DNA of 64,000 nt from NCBI GenBank assembly GCA_026874595.1, contig CM049314.1, positions 75,096,300-75,160,299 of the forward strand, read 5' to 3'. Under the pieces are notes generated by a model. It was not told where the DNA came from. It saw nothing but the letters and a program-made list of their open reading frames with translations, and ran no database searches. Position 1 is the first letter of the stretch; each line of letters begins with the position of its first letter. Below, piece after piece: positions 47,586-57,638 of this stretch. The DNA is from Sipunculus nudus (lineage: Eukaryota; Annelida; Sipuncula; Golfingiida; Sipunculidae). Both the position numbers and the translations under genes were made by a program.

Positions 47586-47774
47586 GTAGGAATATATTCT
47601 TCCCACCTCACTAGCACCCCCTGCTGGCAATGAAAGATACCGAAGGTTTGGGTTCTTTAGAAAGATTATAATTTATTATATTTCAAATGTGCAAAAATTC
47701 TACCTTGAACAGTCAGATTCCTGTTGAAGCCCTTGACTTGTAATCTAAAAGTGCGAAAATTCTACCTTATCATA
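47586..47774 (+). other. intron flank left of the Ngaro element
   Basis: It contains a short diverged duplication (AAAATTCTACCTT at about 47695 and 47756). The right flank of the element, starting GTAATTGAATC at 54401, would have been continuous with it. Confidence 0.55.
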
Positions 47775-47961
47775 TTTATGTCGGCTGGGCACTAGTTCTG
47801 CTGGATAGCTAATATTACGCATGTGAAAGAAATAACAAACCGGGCTTGGGAAAAATTAGCCGATTTATTACGACAATAAAATATTCACACAAAGAAATTC
47901 CATTGACAATTTAAACCATACCACTAAACCCTACAATTCACTGAAGGTTGGGGAAACAATC
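47775..47961 (-). repeat. Ngaro B2 repeat
   Basis: Starts (plus strand) TTTATGTCGGCTGGG and matches 48952-49138 with about two differences. It is the outer 3' end of the element. Confidence 0.93.
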
Positions 47962-48739
47962 TCGCTATGCAGTGCACCCCCTGGTGCATATTTAAGTATG
48001 GACAGAATTATAAGTTAAACAAAGAGCATTAACCAATAACAGTAACTACTGTGCACCTAGAAATAACAAATAATTGTATCATAACTAAACATTGAAACAT
48101 TTCACTACTGACAGAGAGCTTTTCAACTGAAATGACAATGCACCCCCTGAAGCATTTTTTAATCATTTCACAAATGACATAAAACTGCAACCACAAACAC
48201 AGTGCTTCCCCTGAAGCATTAGATCATTACTAGATTGAAACATTACACTAGTCATAGCTAAATGGTTGAATGCTAATGCCTCCCATAAAGTATGAGTATC
48301 CTAACTAAAATTCAAAACCATTTAACTACCAAAATGCAACTATAATACTGAAATGACAATGTATCCATTGAAGCATTAGTTTCTAAAATGAAATTGAAAA
48401 TGATAACAAAACATAAACAGGTCTTATATAATGTTGCCTAACATGATCACAAACAGATTGATTTGCTCAAGGTAGAATAGTCATAACTATACATACAATG
48501 AAATGAACATACAGCAATAACGTTCAATGTGTATTTAAGCTTGTTACATATAAAACACCTGTGAAGCTATAAGCTATTAAAATTAAAGTCATGACCAGAA
48601 CATAGAAATAATAAAGCATGCAATATATGCAAGTACATAGGAAAATCATAGCATTGAAACCAAGTAAAGCACCCCATGGCGCAGTGCAAAACACTGACAT
48701 CTAAGCAAGATTCTGGCATGGTGAAGGGGAGGTGGTGGG
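47962..48739 (-). other. unique part between A2 and B2 of the Ngaro element
   Basis: Non-coding. It contains several weak repeats of the word CACCCCCTG(A/G)AGCAT (for example at about 47974, 48140 and 48210). No domain-bearing ORF. Confidence 0.7.
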
Positions 48740-48955
48740 AAAAAATTTTGGTTGAAACTAAACAGACATGGTGATCCTTGCGGCTAATGGCTAACTAGCG
48801 TGACCTGCGCATCAGGGCTATATATACTGAATGTATTCATGCGCCGACCCTGCTTAGGCCCCCTGCACGGTAAAACTTAAACCCAAACAATAAGAAATAT
48901 AACTGGTAAAAAGAGCCCACCACATAAATCCACTTACTTTGTAACTGTTATTTTA
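48740..48955 (-). repeat. Ngaro A2 repeat
   Basis: Matches 54185-54400 over 216 bp with two visible differences (CTGCACGG/CTGCGCGG and AATAAGAAA/AATAATAAA). It ends in TTTA, shared with B1. Confidence 0.93.
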
Positions 48956-49138
48956 TGTCGGCTGGGCACTAGTTCTGCTGGATAGCTAATATTACGCATG
49001 TGAAAGAAATAACGAACCGGGCTTGGGAAAAATTGGCCGATTTATTACGACAATAAAATATTCACACAAAGAAATTCCATTGACAATTTAAACCATACCA
49101 CTAAACCCTACAATTCACTGAAGGTTGGGGAAACAATC
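48952..49138 (-). repeat. Ngaro B1 repeat
   Basis: Copy of 47775-47961 placed directly after the pol ORF in element orientation, overlapping A2 by TTTA. Confidence 0.93.
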
Positions 49139-49183
49139 CTGCCATTACAGCACGTGGGTGCTGAACCCCAACCAGAGGGGAAC

Positions 49184-51508
49184 CTATACCGTCAATGAGG
49201 GAATTTTGAGGTATCTTTTGAACGCGTCTGAGTTCCATCTACCCATACGAGCTATCTGGGCCTCACTGTATCCATTTGATGCAGCTGCCGTTGCTGCTCC
49301 TATTCCTATAAATGAATGGGGCTTATACACACGTGTGTCCAGCCCACAACACCTCAAACATTTCTGGAATATGTCAGAAAAATAGCTTGACGTCACCGGA
49401 CATTTGTCCTGAAATACGAATAAATTTCCTGGGCCAGTCGGCCGAATGGCAATTAACTTGCGCAGAGATTTAACTGGGCAAGGTTTATTTTTAGGGTTCC
49501 TAGAAATTTCCAATTTGAATGGTGCATTTAATTTGGAATGTTTAAAAGTTAAAAAAGTGACCACTAGCTTAGAAATTTTTCCACATTCATCCAACGTGAA
49601 TTCAATATTTGACAACTGAAGCACGTGCTGTTTGGAACCTGAGCGTGTGACTGCCATCTCACCAATCCTAAGGAAGGCATGGAATCCTAATAGGAACATA
49701 GCCTGAATCATTGTAGACTTGTAGTGCCCTAAGCCCAAAGTTCTAAGCATTTGTACCAGCCTAGAAAGGATCTCCAGTGTAATCGGAAGCCGAAGTGAAG
49801 AAACGCTTTTGTCTAAATTCTTTGTCCCTATAAGAATCTTTTTGATCAAGAATGAGGAAGAGGGATCTGGGTGGCCCTGAATTTTGTGCTGATAAGCTAA
49901 AGCTGAAACATGAGTACTGATAGTTCTAGCGGAATAGCCTGCAGTATGCAAATATCCTATGTAACTGGCCAATATTGGTACCGTTGTTGGGATTGGACCG
50001 CTGTTTGTTGATGGATAATGACCTGTTAAAAATGACTTGAAATTATTCAACACCTGGGTATACAGAGTACGTGTTGCTGGTGCAAGGGCAGCCGTCAGAA
50101 GAGAATTTACTACTGGACCCATGGCTGGATGGACCCTGGTAGACGAACCGGCTGGTTCTGGAGCCAAGGAGCCAACTGTTTGGCTCCGGGAAACCTGAAA
50201 GCGGGATAACAAATCAGCCAGAACATTACGTTTACCAGGAATATGTTTTGCTCTAAGCATAATGTTATGTCTCACACAACACACAACCAAAGATCTCATG
50301 AGTCTCATAACAGTTGCATCCTTGGAAGTCATTCTATTGATTATGTCCACCACCGCCTTGTTATCACAAAATAACAAAACACATTTGTTACTGAGATTTG
50401 TAGCCCACAACTGAATAGCGGCTGTAACTGGAAACAGCTCAAGTACAGTTATATGGTAAGATTGCCAAACAACCGGCCATGTACCATTGAACCATTGGTT
50501 GCCAAATATGGCAGCATACCCGTGTAACGATGCAGCGTCCGTGGAAAGCTGTAGTTTGTCTGACGATAGCCATATTTTCTCAGTTAACAGCGATATGCCA
50601 TTGAAATATTCAATGAATATGCCCCACGCGTCCAAATCCTTCCTAGCCTCAGCTGTTATACTTATGTGGTGATGTGGTTTGCGAACGCCTCGCGTCATGT
50701 CCGTAAGTCTGCGTAGGAAGGGCCGCCCAGGCTGCACAACAGTACAGGCGAAATTTAAGAGACCAATTGGAGATTGCAGCTGGCGTAAGGTAACTTTACT
50801 GGATGAACGCAACTTAAAAAGCCATTCTCTTATCTTTTGCAATTTCTCTTCTGGTAATCTCATTTGCATCCTAATGGTGTCTATTTCAATTCCACACACT
50901 GTCATTAATGTGGAGGCTTTACAGCTTTTACTTTCTTTAATTGGTACTTTTAACTGCTTAGCCAGGGAAAGGAAGGTTGACAGATGACCGTTACATGTTT
51001 CTGAACTGGATGGCCCAACAAAAACAAAATCGTCCAAAATGTGCCAGACATCAACAACATTTATTTTGTTGAGGATCCAAATTAGCGCCCTACTGAAACG
51101 TTCAAACAGTTGGCAAGAGATAGCGCAGCCCATAGGCAAGCACCTATCATAATAGAATAACCCTTTGAAAGCAAAGCCAAGAAGATTATAGTCTTCGGGG
51201 TTGATTGGTATCAGTCTGAAAGCGGTCTCAATGTCAGTCTTTGCAATTAGGGCCCCTGCCCCATGGGATATTATCAAATTTAAAAAGTTGTCAAAGGGTT
51301 CATACTTGACCGAACAGAATTCTCGGGGAATATGATCATTTATTGAGCCTTCCGGAGGAAAAGATAAGTCATGTATTAGCCTGAACTCTCCGGGTTCTTT
51401 CTTTGGTACTAAGCCCAGGGGGGAAATTTTCATATTTGGGAACGGTGGTTTAGTAAATGGGCCTGCTACTCTGCCTTTAGACAGTTCTTTTGATAGTGAT
51501 TTTTCCAT
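49184..51508 (-). pseudogene. Ngaro pol: RT, RNase H and tyrosine recombinase
   Basis: A 774-codon open frame. The RT has LIHDLSFPPEGSIND, TDIETAFRLIPI (Asp92), LPMGCAISCQLFE and HILDDF (158-160). RNase H shows STDAASLHGYAAIF, ELFPV, FCDNKAVV and NVLADLLSRF. The recombinase spans about 470-774: catalytic Arg in FLRIGE (about 614), GRW, and Tyr766 in RYLKIP. The HxxR box reads HSFIGIGA (731-738), whereas the second Ngaro copy has HSFRIGA, so the catalytic Arg is lost through a 3-bp gain. The N-terminal 60 or so residues (TPIDVKSLQTHL ... DFLLPGF) lie in another frame at 51514-51720, separated by a 1-nt slip in an ATATATA run. It was recently functional and now probably is not. Confidence 0.9.
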
Positions 51509-51513
51509 GATGC

Positions 51514-51879
51514 CTATATATTTGACTTAACTGAAAGATGGTTGTCTTGGTAACTAAATTCTCTAACACCAACATACGGAATTTTGAAACCCTTGGTGAA
51601 ACCAGGTAACAGAAAGTCTGTCTCGACCCTGTCGTAGCCTGTCAGGTGAGTCTGCAATGACTTAACATCAATTGGGGTTGGAAGTTTGTTTTGCTTTGTT
51701 GCTGCACTTGTTGGTTGGATGGTTCTTGCTGCAACCTGCACACTTGTGGGCGAACTGACAGTCATCTTTTCGGCAATGTCCGTTGTTGGCCAGTGCGAAC
51801 CAGCACTGACCAGCTGGCCGAAAGGGTTGTGAGCGTTTTTTGAACTTGCCCGATTTCTCACTGGTGAAACGAGTTTCAA
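51514..51879 (-). pseudogene. displaced N-terminal part of Ngaro pol
   Basis: This frame overlaps the end of gag and contains KLPTPIDVKSLQTHL, DFLLPGFTKGFKIPYVG and SVKSNI before a stop. It reads as the region usually just upstream of the Ngaro RT. Five bases after the stop the long pol frame begins in a different register, within an AT dinucleotide run, so one base has been gained or lost. Its overlap with gag suggests pol was translated by frameshifting or reinitiation. Confidence 0.65.
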
Positions 51880-52690
51880 CGCGGAAGGACTTCAAGTAAA
51901 GTTCAGTGTGTAGGTCACCCCATGGGACCTGAGCCTGTCCTTGATAGGTCTTTCGAAAGTTTTCGTCATATGATAGCCAGTCCATCCCTCTTGCAGCCAT
52001 GGAGTTAACATTATGTGCATATTTGAATAAAGATGGTGCGCATAATGGGTGAGACTGCGTATACACAGCAGCGTAGGTGTAGAATGCATTATTCCACTCA
52101 TCTTTAGAGAGCTTTCTACCTGTGGTGGATGACCTGGCCAGTGACACATTACCATTAGTCATTCTGAGTGTGAATTCGTCCTTTGATGCAGTCTTGAGCA
52201 GAGATGCAAAGGGGACATACTTGTTGGCCACAATACGCCTTTTCATTTTTTCATCTAAAGTGTGTCCGAGTGGGGTTGTCAGTAATGCAAAGTTTGCTGA
52301 GGAGTCGTCGTCACTATCGTCATCCTCAGAGTCAGATTTTACTGGCATAGGGTTGTTACCTGTTGAGGCCTGTGCTGAAGATACAGGGCTCGATGCAGAC
52401 TGTGAACTGTTCTGGGCTATTAGCCCACGCACATTTTCCATCACAGTCTGTGTGATCCGTGCTGCCATATCAGCTTCTGAATCAGCGCTAGAGCGAGACC
52501 ATTCAGCAGTTGTTGTTGACAAGGACCGCATGCGGCCCCTCCGCCTCGGCTGATCCTGATTGGGGACTGTGGCATCACTAGACTGTCCTGATAGGCCAGG
52601 GTGCTTGTCCTTGTTGGCTTTCCTGGTCTTTGGCATCTGAAAAATAATAGAGCCAGCAGTATCCAATGTCGTGTAATACAAGCTATTCAC
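51668..52690 (-). CDS. gag: Ngaro gag-like ORF with CCCH and CCHC zinc fingers
   Basis: A 340-codon intact frame; a second ATG at MPKTRKANKDK (about residue 20) is a likelier start. A basic, Ser-rich N-terminus (RRRGRMRSLSTT) and an acidic stretch SDSEDDDSDDDSS precede a helical region with WNNAFYTYAAVYTQSHP, like the W-Y motif in Ngaro gag proteins. The C-terminus has a C-x9-C-x4-C-x3-H finger (about 296-315) followed by C-x2-C-x3-H-x4-C (317-329), both RNA-binding types. It probably packages element RNA. Confidence 0.8.
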   Translation of the reverse strand: MNSLYYTTLDTAGSIIFQMPKTRKANKDKHPGLSGQSSDATVPNQDQPRRRGRMRSLSTTTAEWSRSSADSEADMAARITQTVMENVRGLIAQNSSQSASSPVSSAQASTGNNPMPVKSDSEDDDSDDDSSANFALLTTPLGHTLDEKMKRRIVANKYVPFASLLKTASKDEFTLRMTNGNVSLARSSTTGRKLSKDEWNNAFYTYAAVYTQSHPLCAPSLFKYAHNVNSMAARGMDWLSYDENFRKTYQGQAQVPWGDLHTELYLKSFRVETRFTSEKSGKFKKRSQPFRPAGQCWFALANNGHCRKDDCQFAHKCAGCSKNHPTNKCSNKAKQTSNPN

Positions 52691-53299
52691 AAAATAAACT
52701 TATACAGCATCGTTTTTGCCAGGTCACCAAGTTATGTTATCCAGACATAACATGGAATCATACCACATACCTTTAACCAAACTGCATTAGTACATAATTG
52801 AAGAAAGGGGCAGTTTAAACTTTAACCGAAAAAACACCGGTAACTGAAGACCGACACCGGTACCTGTTTAATATAATAAACTACTGACACTCTCAGCATT
52901 GGACCTGCCACTATAGTGACCAACACCCGCCATTACAATGACAAAGTTACCAGCCACATTTAAATGTGACATACACCTGCCCTTACTTAAAGACAAAAAT
53001 GTTAACAGCCACATTTCGATGTGACATATGGTGAAATCTTTTCATTATGTGTATATGTGCCATCATTCCAACAAACGTGCACCAGCCACAACAGTTTGTG
53101 ACAATATCGAATCATTGCCCCTGTATGATAAAAAACAATTGGAATGACAAGGCCCCAGTAAAATTCACAACCTGCCACTTAGTGACTGTCACAGCACAGT
53201 GCAACCAACACCAGCGTGGCAAATGGCTGTACATGACCACAAAGTCCTAAAATCTACTGTTAACCTTAACGCCGGTTTAGACTGAGGGTATTATATGGT
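52691..53299 (-). other. Ngaro spacer between SGNH and gag ORFs
   Basis: No ORF of note on the element strand. Repeated words such as GCCACATTTAAATGTGACATA and GCCACATTTCGATGTGACATA (52953 and 53010; shown in part) are near-palindromic. Confidence 0.5.
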
Positions 53300-54070
53300 T
53301 TATCTTATTGATGAGGATCTCGTCTGAAGACGCATGGCCTGTAATATCGACCCCCTGACGCTCCTATAATATCTAGACAGGCCCACCGTGTTGAAGTGGA
53401 CTCCGTCCTTACAAAGGTAATCTCGCCAACGGATGTTGGTAAGATCCCTATGTTCCCAAAACCTGACTTCCTTTTGAGGGTGCTGAAAACACCATCTCTT
53501 AAGAGTACGGTTTGCAGCATCGACCACACAATTGTAATCGGCCCTGGTCGGCCATCTCCGAGAACAAATGGGAACATTCCTGTACAGAATTGACCCAACA
53601 TATACCAATTTCACGCCATACAGGCGTTTAATTAGGCAACAGATCTGAATCATTTCGGCAGCAATTTGCTCCGGAGACACTGAAAGAGAATGTAAATCAT
53701 TGCCACCTATCTGAACAAAAACAAAGTCAGGGCGGACATCGTCAATTACTCCGGCAAATTCGCCCATGAAAGCAGACAACCTAAGACCCCCAATTCCATG
53801 TGAGATAACCGTATGTAAATCTGGCCGGGCAAAACCAAAATGGCGGCGCCCCTGATCACCTGCTCGAAAACGGGTCAATCTCTTCACATAGGAGCTGCCT
53901 AAAACCAAAGTACAGAATTTATTTGTATCGTGTAATACCGCTGATGCGGCAGAGGAGGCCATTATCACAGAAAATGATCGAGTTAACACGTACCTTAGCC
54001 ACTGGGCGATGGAGCCCACAGCACTCGAGCCGTCGGGGGCTGATCTGACCTCTGACCGCGCTGACAACAA
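53300..54070 (-). CDS. Ngaro SGNH hydrolase ORF
   Basis: A 256-codon intact ORF; Met37 (MASSAASAV) is an alternative start. Block I is LVLGSSYVKRL (Ser60 in the nucleophile place), SHGIGGLRL gives block II, VQIGGNDL is block III (Asn124) and KDGVHF is block V (Asp222, His225). All catalytic positions of an SGNH hydrolase are kept. SGNH ORFs are known in some Ngaro and CR1 elements. Here the ORF comes first, before gag, in element orientation. Its role in retrotransposition is not known. Confidence 0.85.
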   Translation of the reverse strand: MLSARSEVRSAPDGSSAVGSIAQWLRYVLTRSFSVIMASSAASAVLHDTNKFCTLVLGSSYVKRLTRFRAGDQGRRHFGFARPDLHTVISHGIGGLRLSAFMGEFAGVIDDVRPDFVFVQIGGNDLHSLSVSPEQIAAEMIQICCLIKRLYGVKLVYVGSILYRNVPICSRRWPTRADYNCVVDAANRTLKRWCFQHPQKEVRFWEHRDLTNIRWRDYLCKDGVHFNTVGLSRYYRSVRGSILQAMRLQTRSSSIR

Positions 54071-54184
54071 ACGGGGAAAACCCAGCGGTTCTTTCCGTCG
54101 ATCCAGGAGCGTTTGATGTTTCGTCAGGTACGCAGGTGCTACGCTCGAGGAATTCAGTCAGACTTGTCGAGACTCAAGTTAAAT

Positions 54185-54400
54185 AAAAAATTTTGGTTGA
54201 AACTAAACAGACATGGTGATCCTTGCGGCTAATGGCTAACTAGCGTGACCTGCGCATCAGGGCTATATATACTGAATGTATTCATGCGCCGACCCTGCTT
54301 AGGCCCCCTGCGCGGTAAAACTTAAACCCAAACAATAATAAATATAACTGGTAAAAAGAGCCCACCACATAAATCCACTTACTTTGTAACTGTTATTTTA
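54185..54400 (-). repeat. Ngaro A1 repeat
   Basis: The outer 5' end of the element, 216 bp, matching A2. Its last four bases TTTA abut the host GTAATTGAATC. Confidence 0.93.
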
Positions 54401-54929
54401 GTAATTGAATCTCTATAAACCTGGCAGGTCTAGTTCTGGCATTATACTGAGAGACCCAAGCCATCTAATCCTTGTGTCCAGGTCCCGTGCTGGGTTTAGC
54501 AGAGACCTTGTTTCAGTGGGCCTCCTGGTCTGCTATATCAATATGGAACAGGCACATGTGATGGGACTGATTTATCACCTCAAATCATAAATCAAATCAG
54601 TTGTTACAGGGCACAGAAAAGTGTAACATGCACCAGGTTTTCAAGCCTTTATATGGTTGGTCAGATTCAATATAACAATATCTCATTGTCAGACAGTTGC
54701 TTTAAAATTAACAGAACAAGGTTTGTGTTCCCCACACTATTGACAGGCCTTGTAAAAGGTACCAGATTTGTTCAGTTTTCATTGTAGTAGTTCGACATCA
54801 AATAGTATCCTTTGGGTTGGTGAAGCAAGGTCTCTGCTCAACTGATCCAGAGGCCTGACTGTACAGAATTTAACCCAAGCAGGAGACCAGATTTATGTGA
54901 AATTGCTTTTTGTTTTACATTGATCACAG
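54401..54929 (+). other. intron right of the Ngaro element
   Basis: No repeats or ORFs recognised. It ends with acceptor TTACATTGATCACAG. Confidence 0.55.
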
Positions 54930-55087
54930 ACTGTAGAAGACGCCTTGTAGGACCTGTCACAAACACAACACTGACAGCATCAGTAGACAGTGTTCCTGGT
55001 CATGAGCCGGAACAAGCAAAGATTGTCCCCTCAGGGCCAGCAAATGCTGGATGGAGACCATTCCATAATGATGAAGTCTATATACAG
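54930..55087 (+). CDS. exon: N-terminal half of a discoidin (F5/8 type C) domain
   Basis: A 158-nt exon with acceptor TTGATCACAG and donor ATACAG/GTGAGA, entering in phase 1 and leaving in phase 0. It reads DCRRRLVGPVTNTTLTASVD, then GPANAGWRPFHNDEVYIQ. This follows the start of a discoidin domain: the first Cys, a hydrophobic L-x-N-x-x-LTAS segment, and the W-P-x-x-ND-x-x-IQ block. The complementary half-exon type (phase 0 to 1) is seen at 2522, but the one belonging to this copy is not found before 64000. Together with the lectin exons it suggests a mosaic lectin-discoidin protein. Confidence 0.65.
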
Positions 55088-55595
55088 GTGAGAATTAATT
55101 AAAACCAGTGCAGAGATGAGTTTGTTTTCAGCTGTGTCTGTTACCATAACCAGTGCGTCACAAATGAAAATATGTACACACCGGTGGCTTATTAACATAA
55201 TGTTTTTTATACAACCACACACCCATGTATTTGATCAAACAAAGATAGAAAACAAGGTCTGTCACTTATGTAATATTTACAATGACTCATTTACCAGCTA
55301 GCAGTGACCAAATAAAATGTCAATCATTCCGGGCATCAGAGTGTACAAGGATCAAGTTTGCCTGGGTGAGAATATTAATAATTACTAGTTAGTTATTGTA
55401 ATGCAATATAGCTTCTCAAGGGGCACTGCCAGGCTAGACCTTAAACATCAAGTGATACAATTATAATAATAAATACATGACATAGCACTAGGGGAACCAA
55501 AATAGGCCAGCCCAGCATAATAACACAAAGGCCTAAAGATCAAGCAGTATATATTGTAAATAGGTGCTACATTATAGTAAATATAATTCATTGTA
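55088..55595 (+). other. intron start, nothing recognised
   Basis: AT-rich DNA without coding or repeat signals that I can name. Confidence 0.5.
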
Positions 55596-56703
55596 TCTGC
55601 CAAAACAAAGTTTTGCAAATAGTACTATATGTTTTTGACCGGGTTCCCCTGCTGCTGCATCAGTTTCTGGAATAGAACCCTGAGACCACTGGTCAGATTT
55701 TTCCGAAACTTGACACCATTTATGATGATTATAAGGTCACATGTGAACTGGTGCAAAAAAATATTTTGAGTTGACCTCTGACCTTTCCTCTCCGTAGTGT
55801 GTCCATCTGTGCGTCTGTTTGAAGAGTAACCCACATTTCTTCGGACTTGTTTTACCAGTTGGGCTAAAATTTTGCACAAATGTAGCTCTTGGATAGCATA
55901 TAACATACACAAAATATGGTAGTGTCACATGTTCATCTGCCTTGGGTTAAAATCACTCATATCTCTGCAGTAGTTGGACTTATCAGTCTGAAATTTAAAC
56001 GTGTATACATGCTGGATAGCTTTCTTGATTTTATGATGGGAGTTCAGGCTGCAGACATCCAGGTTAATATCTCAGAACTGGTTGACTAACCTCCTGAAAT
56101 TTTGCTAAAATTTAGATCTCTATGTCATACACAAAACTGGTGGTGCCACCTACAACCATTTTTGCACAGCATCCTTCTGTTTGTCTGCTGTGGGATAAAA
56201 TCACTCATATCTCGGCAGTAGTTTGACTTATCTGTCTAAAATGTTGCATGTATATATATCTTTAATAGCTTTCTCGATTTTCTGGTAGGTGCGTTCACCT
56301 ACATTTATGTTTACACTGCAGACATCCATGCTCATATCTCAAGGCTGGTTTAATGTATTGGCCTGCAATTTAGCATGAGTTTATTGATCTAACATAGCTC
56401 TACAGCCAATACAAATTTGGTGGCCCAATTTACAACCATTTTTGCATTGTGTCCATCTGTTCATCTGCCTAGGATAAAAATCACTCATACCTCAGCAGTT
56501 GTTTGACTTAACCACCAGAAATTTGCATATTCAAATATCAGGTGGCACAAACCTACAATTAAATTAACATGGCAGACATCCATGCTAATATGCAAAACAT
56601 CTCACTCTATTTCCCCTCACCACTCAATCCATGCCTCACTTCACCTGTCCAACTTTTATTTCGGTGGATTCATGTAGCCACTTTTCGACTACCTGTTTTC
56701 TAG
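55596..56703 (+). mobile_element. Helitron-like non-autonomous element, copy 3 (diverged)
   Basis: Starts TCTGCCAAAACAAAGTTTTG after A and ends CTAG (56700-56703) before T. A weakened 3' hairpin GTAGCC/GACTAC lies about 10 nt upstream. It shares the TTTTTGACCGGGTTCC start and the internal GGTTAAAATCACTCATATC units with copies 1 and 2 but has fewer intact palindromes, so it is older. Confidence 0.7.
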
Positions 56704-57100
56704 TTCTAATATATTTCAGGCTGACTTAGTATGAGAATATTGTGTTTTCAATGGAAATGTTATAATATATGAATATACTCATATTCTATGCTGTCTATCA
56801 ATGAGAAGGGTTGCCTGTTTTACAGCATTACGGCCCCTATTGTAATAACATCCCATATTGTAATAATTATTACATTAGGGGTGACAAATGAGCCGTTTCT
56901 CATAACCCCTACTGTAATAACGTGCACTATTTTATTACATTAGGGGTTGCGGTTGCAATGGATTTTGCACACCAGCTTTGGTTTAAAAATCCGACTTTGC
57001 TACGGCAAAAATCTTTGTGCAGGACTCCAGGGAATATTATATATCTATAAGTTATAAATAAAGTTCACTGCAGGAGTACATGGATATATTAGGTCCTGCA
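56704..57100. repeat. two short palindromic elements and spacer
   Basis: At 56833-56883 and 56909-56946 two imperfect palindromes share arms CCCCTAYTGTAATAA and TTATTACATTAGGGG. They may be tiny MITE-like remnants or a recombination product of one. The right one is directly followed by GCGGTTGC. Confidence 0.55.
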
Positions 57101-57638
57101 ATTTGGCTGAATGGGGTGAGGGTGTGTGGTCTTAATTGAGTACGTCACCAGTTTCGGGGTTGGGGATTGCGCAATCGATCCCAGAATTACACATCTCCCT
57201 CGGACCAATCAGATTAGTTGCTCATGTCACGTGATGTCACCCAATTTCATGGGGGCTTGCTCAAGTCCATTCATTCTCTACTGTGATCACTGACGAAATA
57301 ACATCATCCTCTTGAGAAAAGAATCGCCTGAACTTTTATAAGCCGAGATTTTGTCAGCAAAACCTTGACCCGCTACTGCCACCGTCAGCTATTGTCGGTT
57401 TATCCTGCGAGGCCACGGCACGGCTAGGATTCACGTAACAAGGTGAGATTTTTCAATTTCTTCGCCCAGGGCTTTCCTCGAGATCCGAAACTGTGAAATT
57501 GATACGATATTACCGATTAGTTCTCAGGTTTTGACTATTTGAGGTTTAATTATAGTAGTTCTAAATTCCTTCACGGTACAGCCAAACGCCACCCATGGAG
57601 GCGTGTCCCGATTCTAGTAGTGGTACAACTTGCCGTGT
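57101..57638 (+). promoter_or_regulatory. promoter-like leader of the second Ngaro element
   Basis: The base composition is richer in GC than its surroundings. It includes ACCAATCAG (CCAAT box, about 57205), GTCACGTGATG (E-box, 57226-57236) and GTAACAAGGTGAG. It lies upstream of the SGNH remnant on the same strand. No A1-type repeat could be matched elsewhere, so the element border is unknown. Confidence 0.35.

Larger units (their letters stand above)
47775..54400 (-). mobile_element. Ngaro-type tyrosine recombinase retrotransposon with split direct repeats
   Basis: Element order on the minus strand is A1 (54400-54185), SGNH ORF, gag ORF, RT-RH-recombinase ORF, B1 (49138-48952), A2 (48955-48740), a 778-bp unique part, and B2 (47961-47775). 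A1 and A2 (216 bp) differ at about two positions, as do B1 and B2 (187 bp). B1 and A2 overlap at TTTA, the word that also sits at both outer ends. This A1-B1-A2-B2 layout and the RT-RH-YR domain order define Ngaro in the DIRS order, which integrates through a circular intermediate without target duplication. The repeat identity says it is fairly young. It lies in a host intron, opposite to the gene. Confidence 0.93.

Noticed and set aside
52122-52553. 143-codon plus-strand frame opposite the Ngaro gag
   Set aside because: A shadow of the intact gag frame on the other strand.
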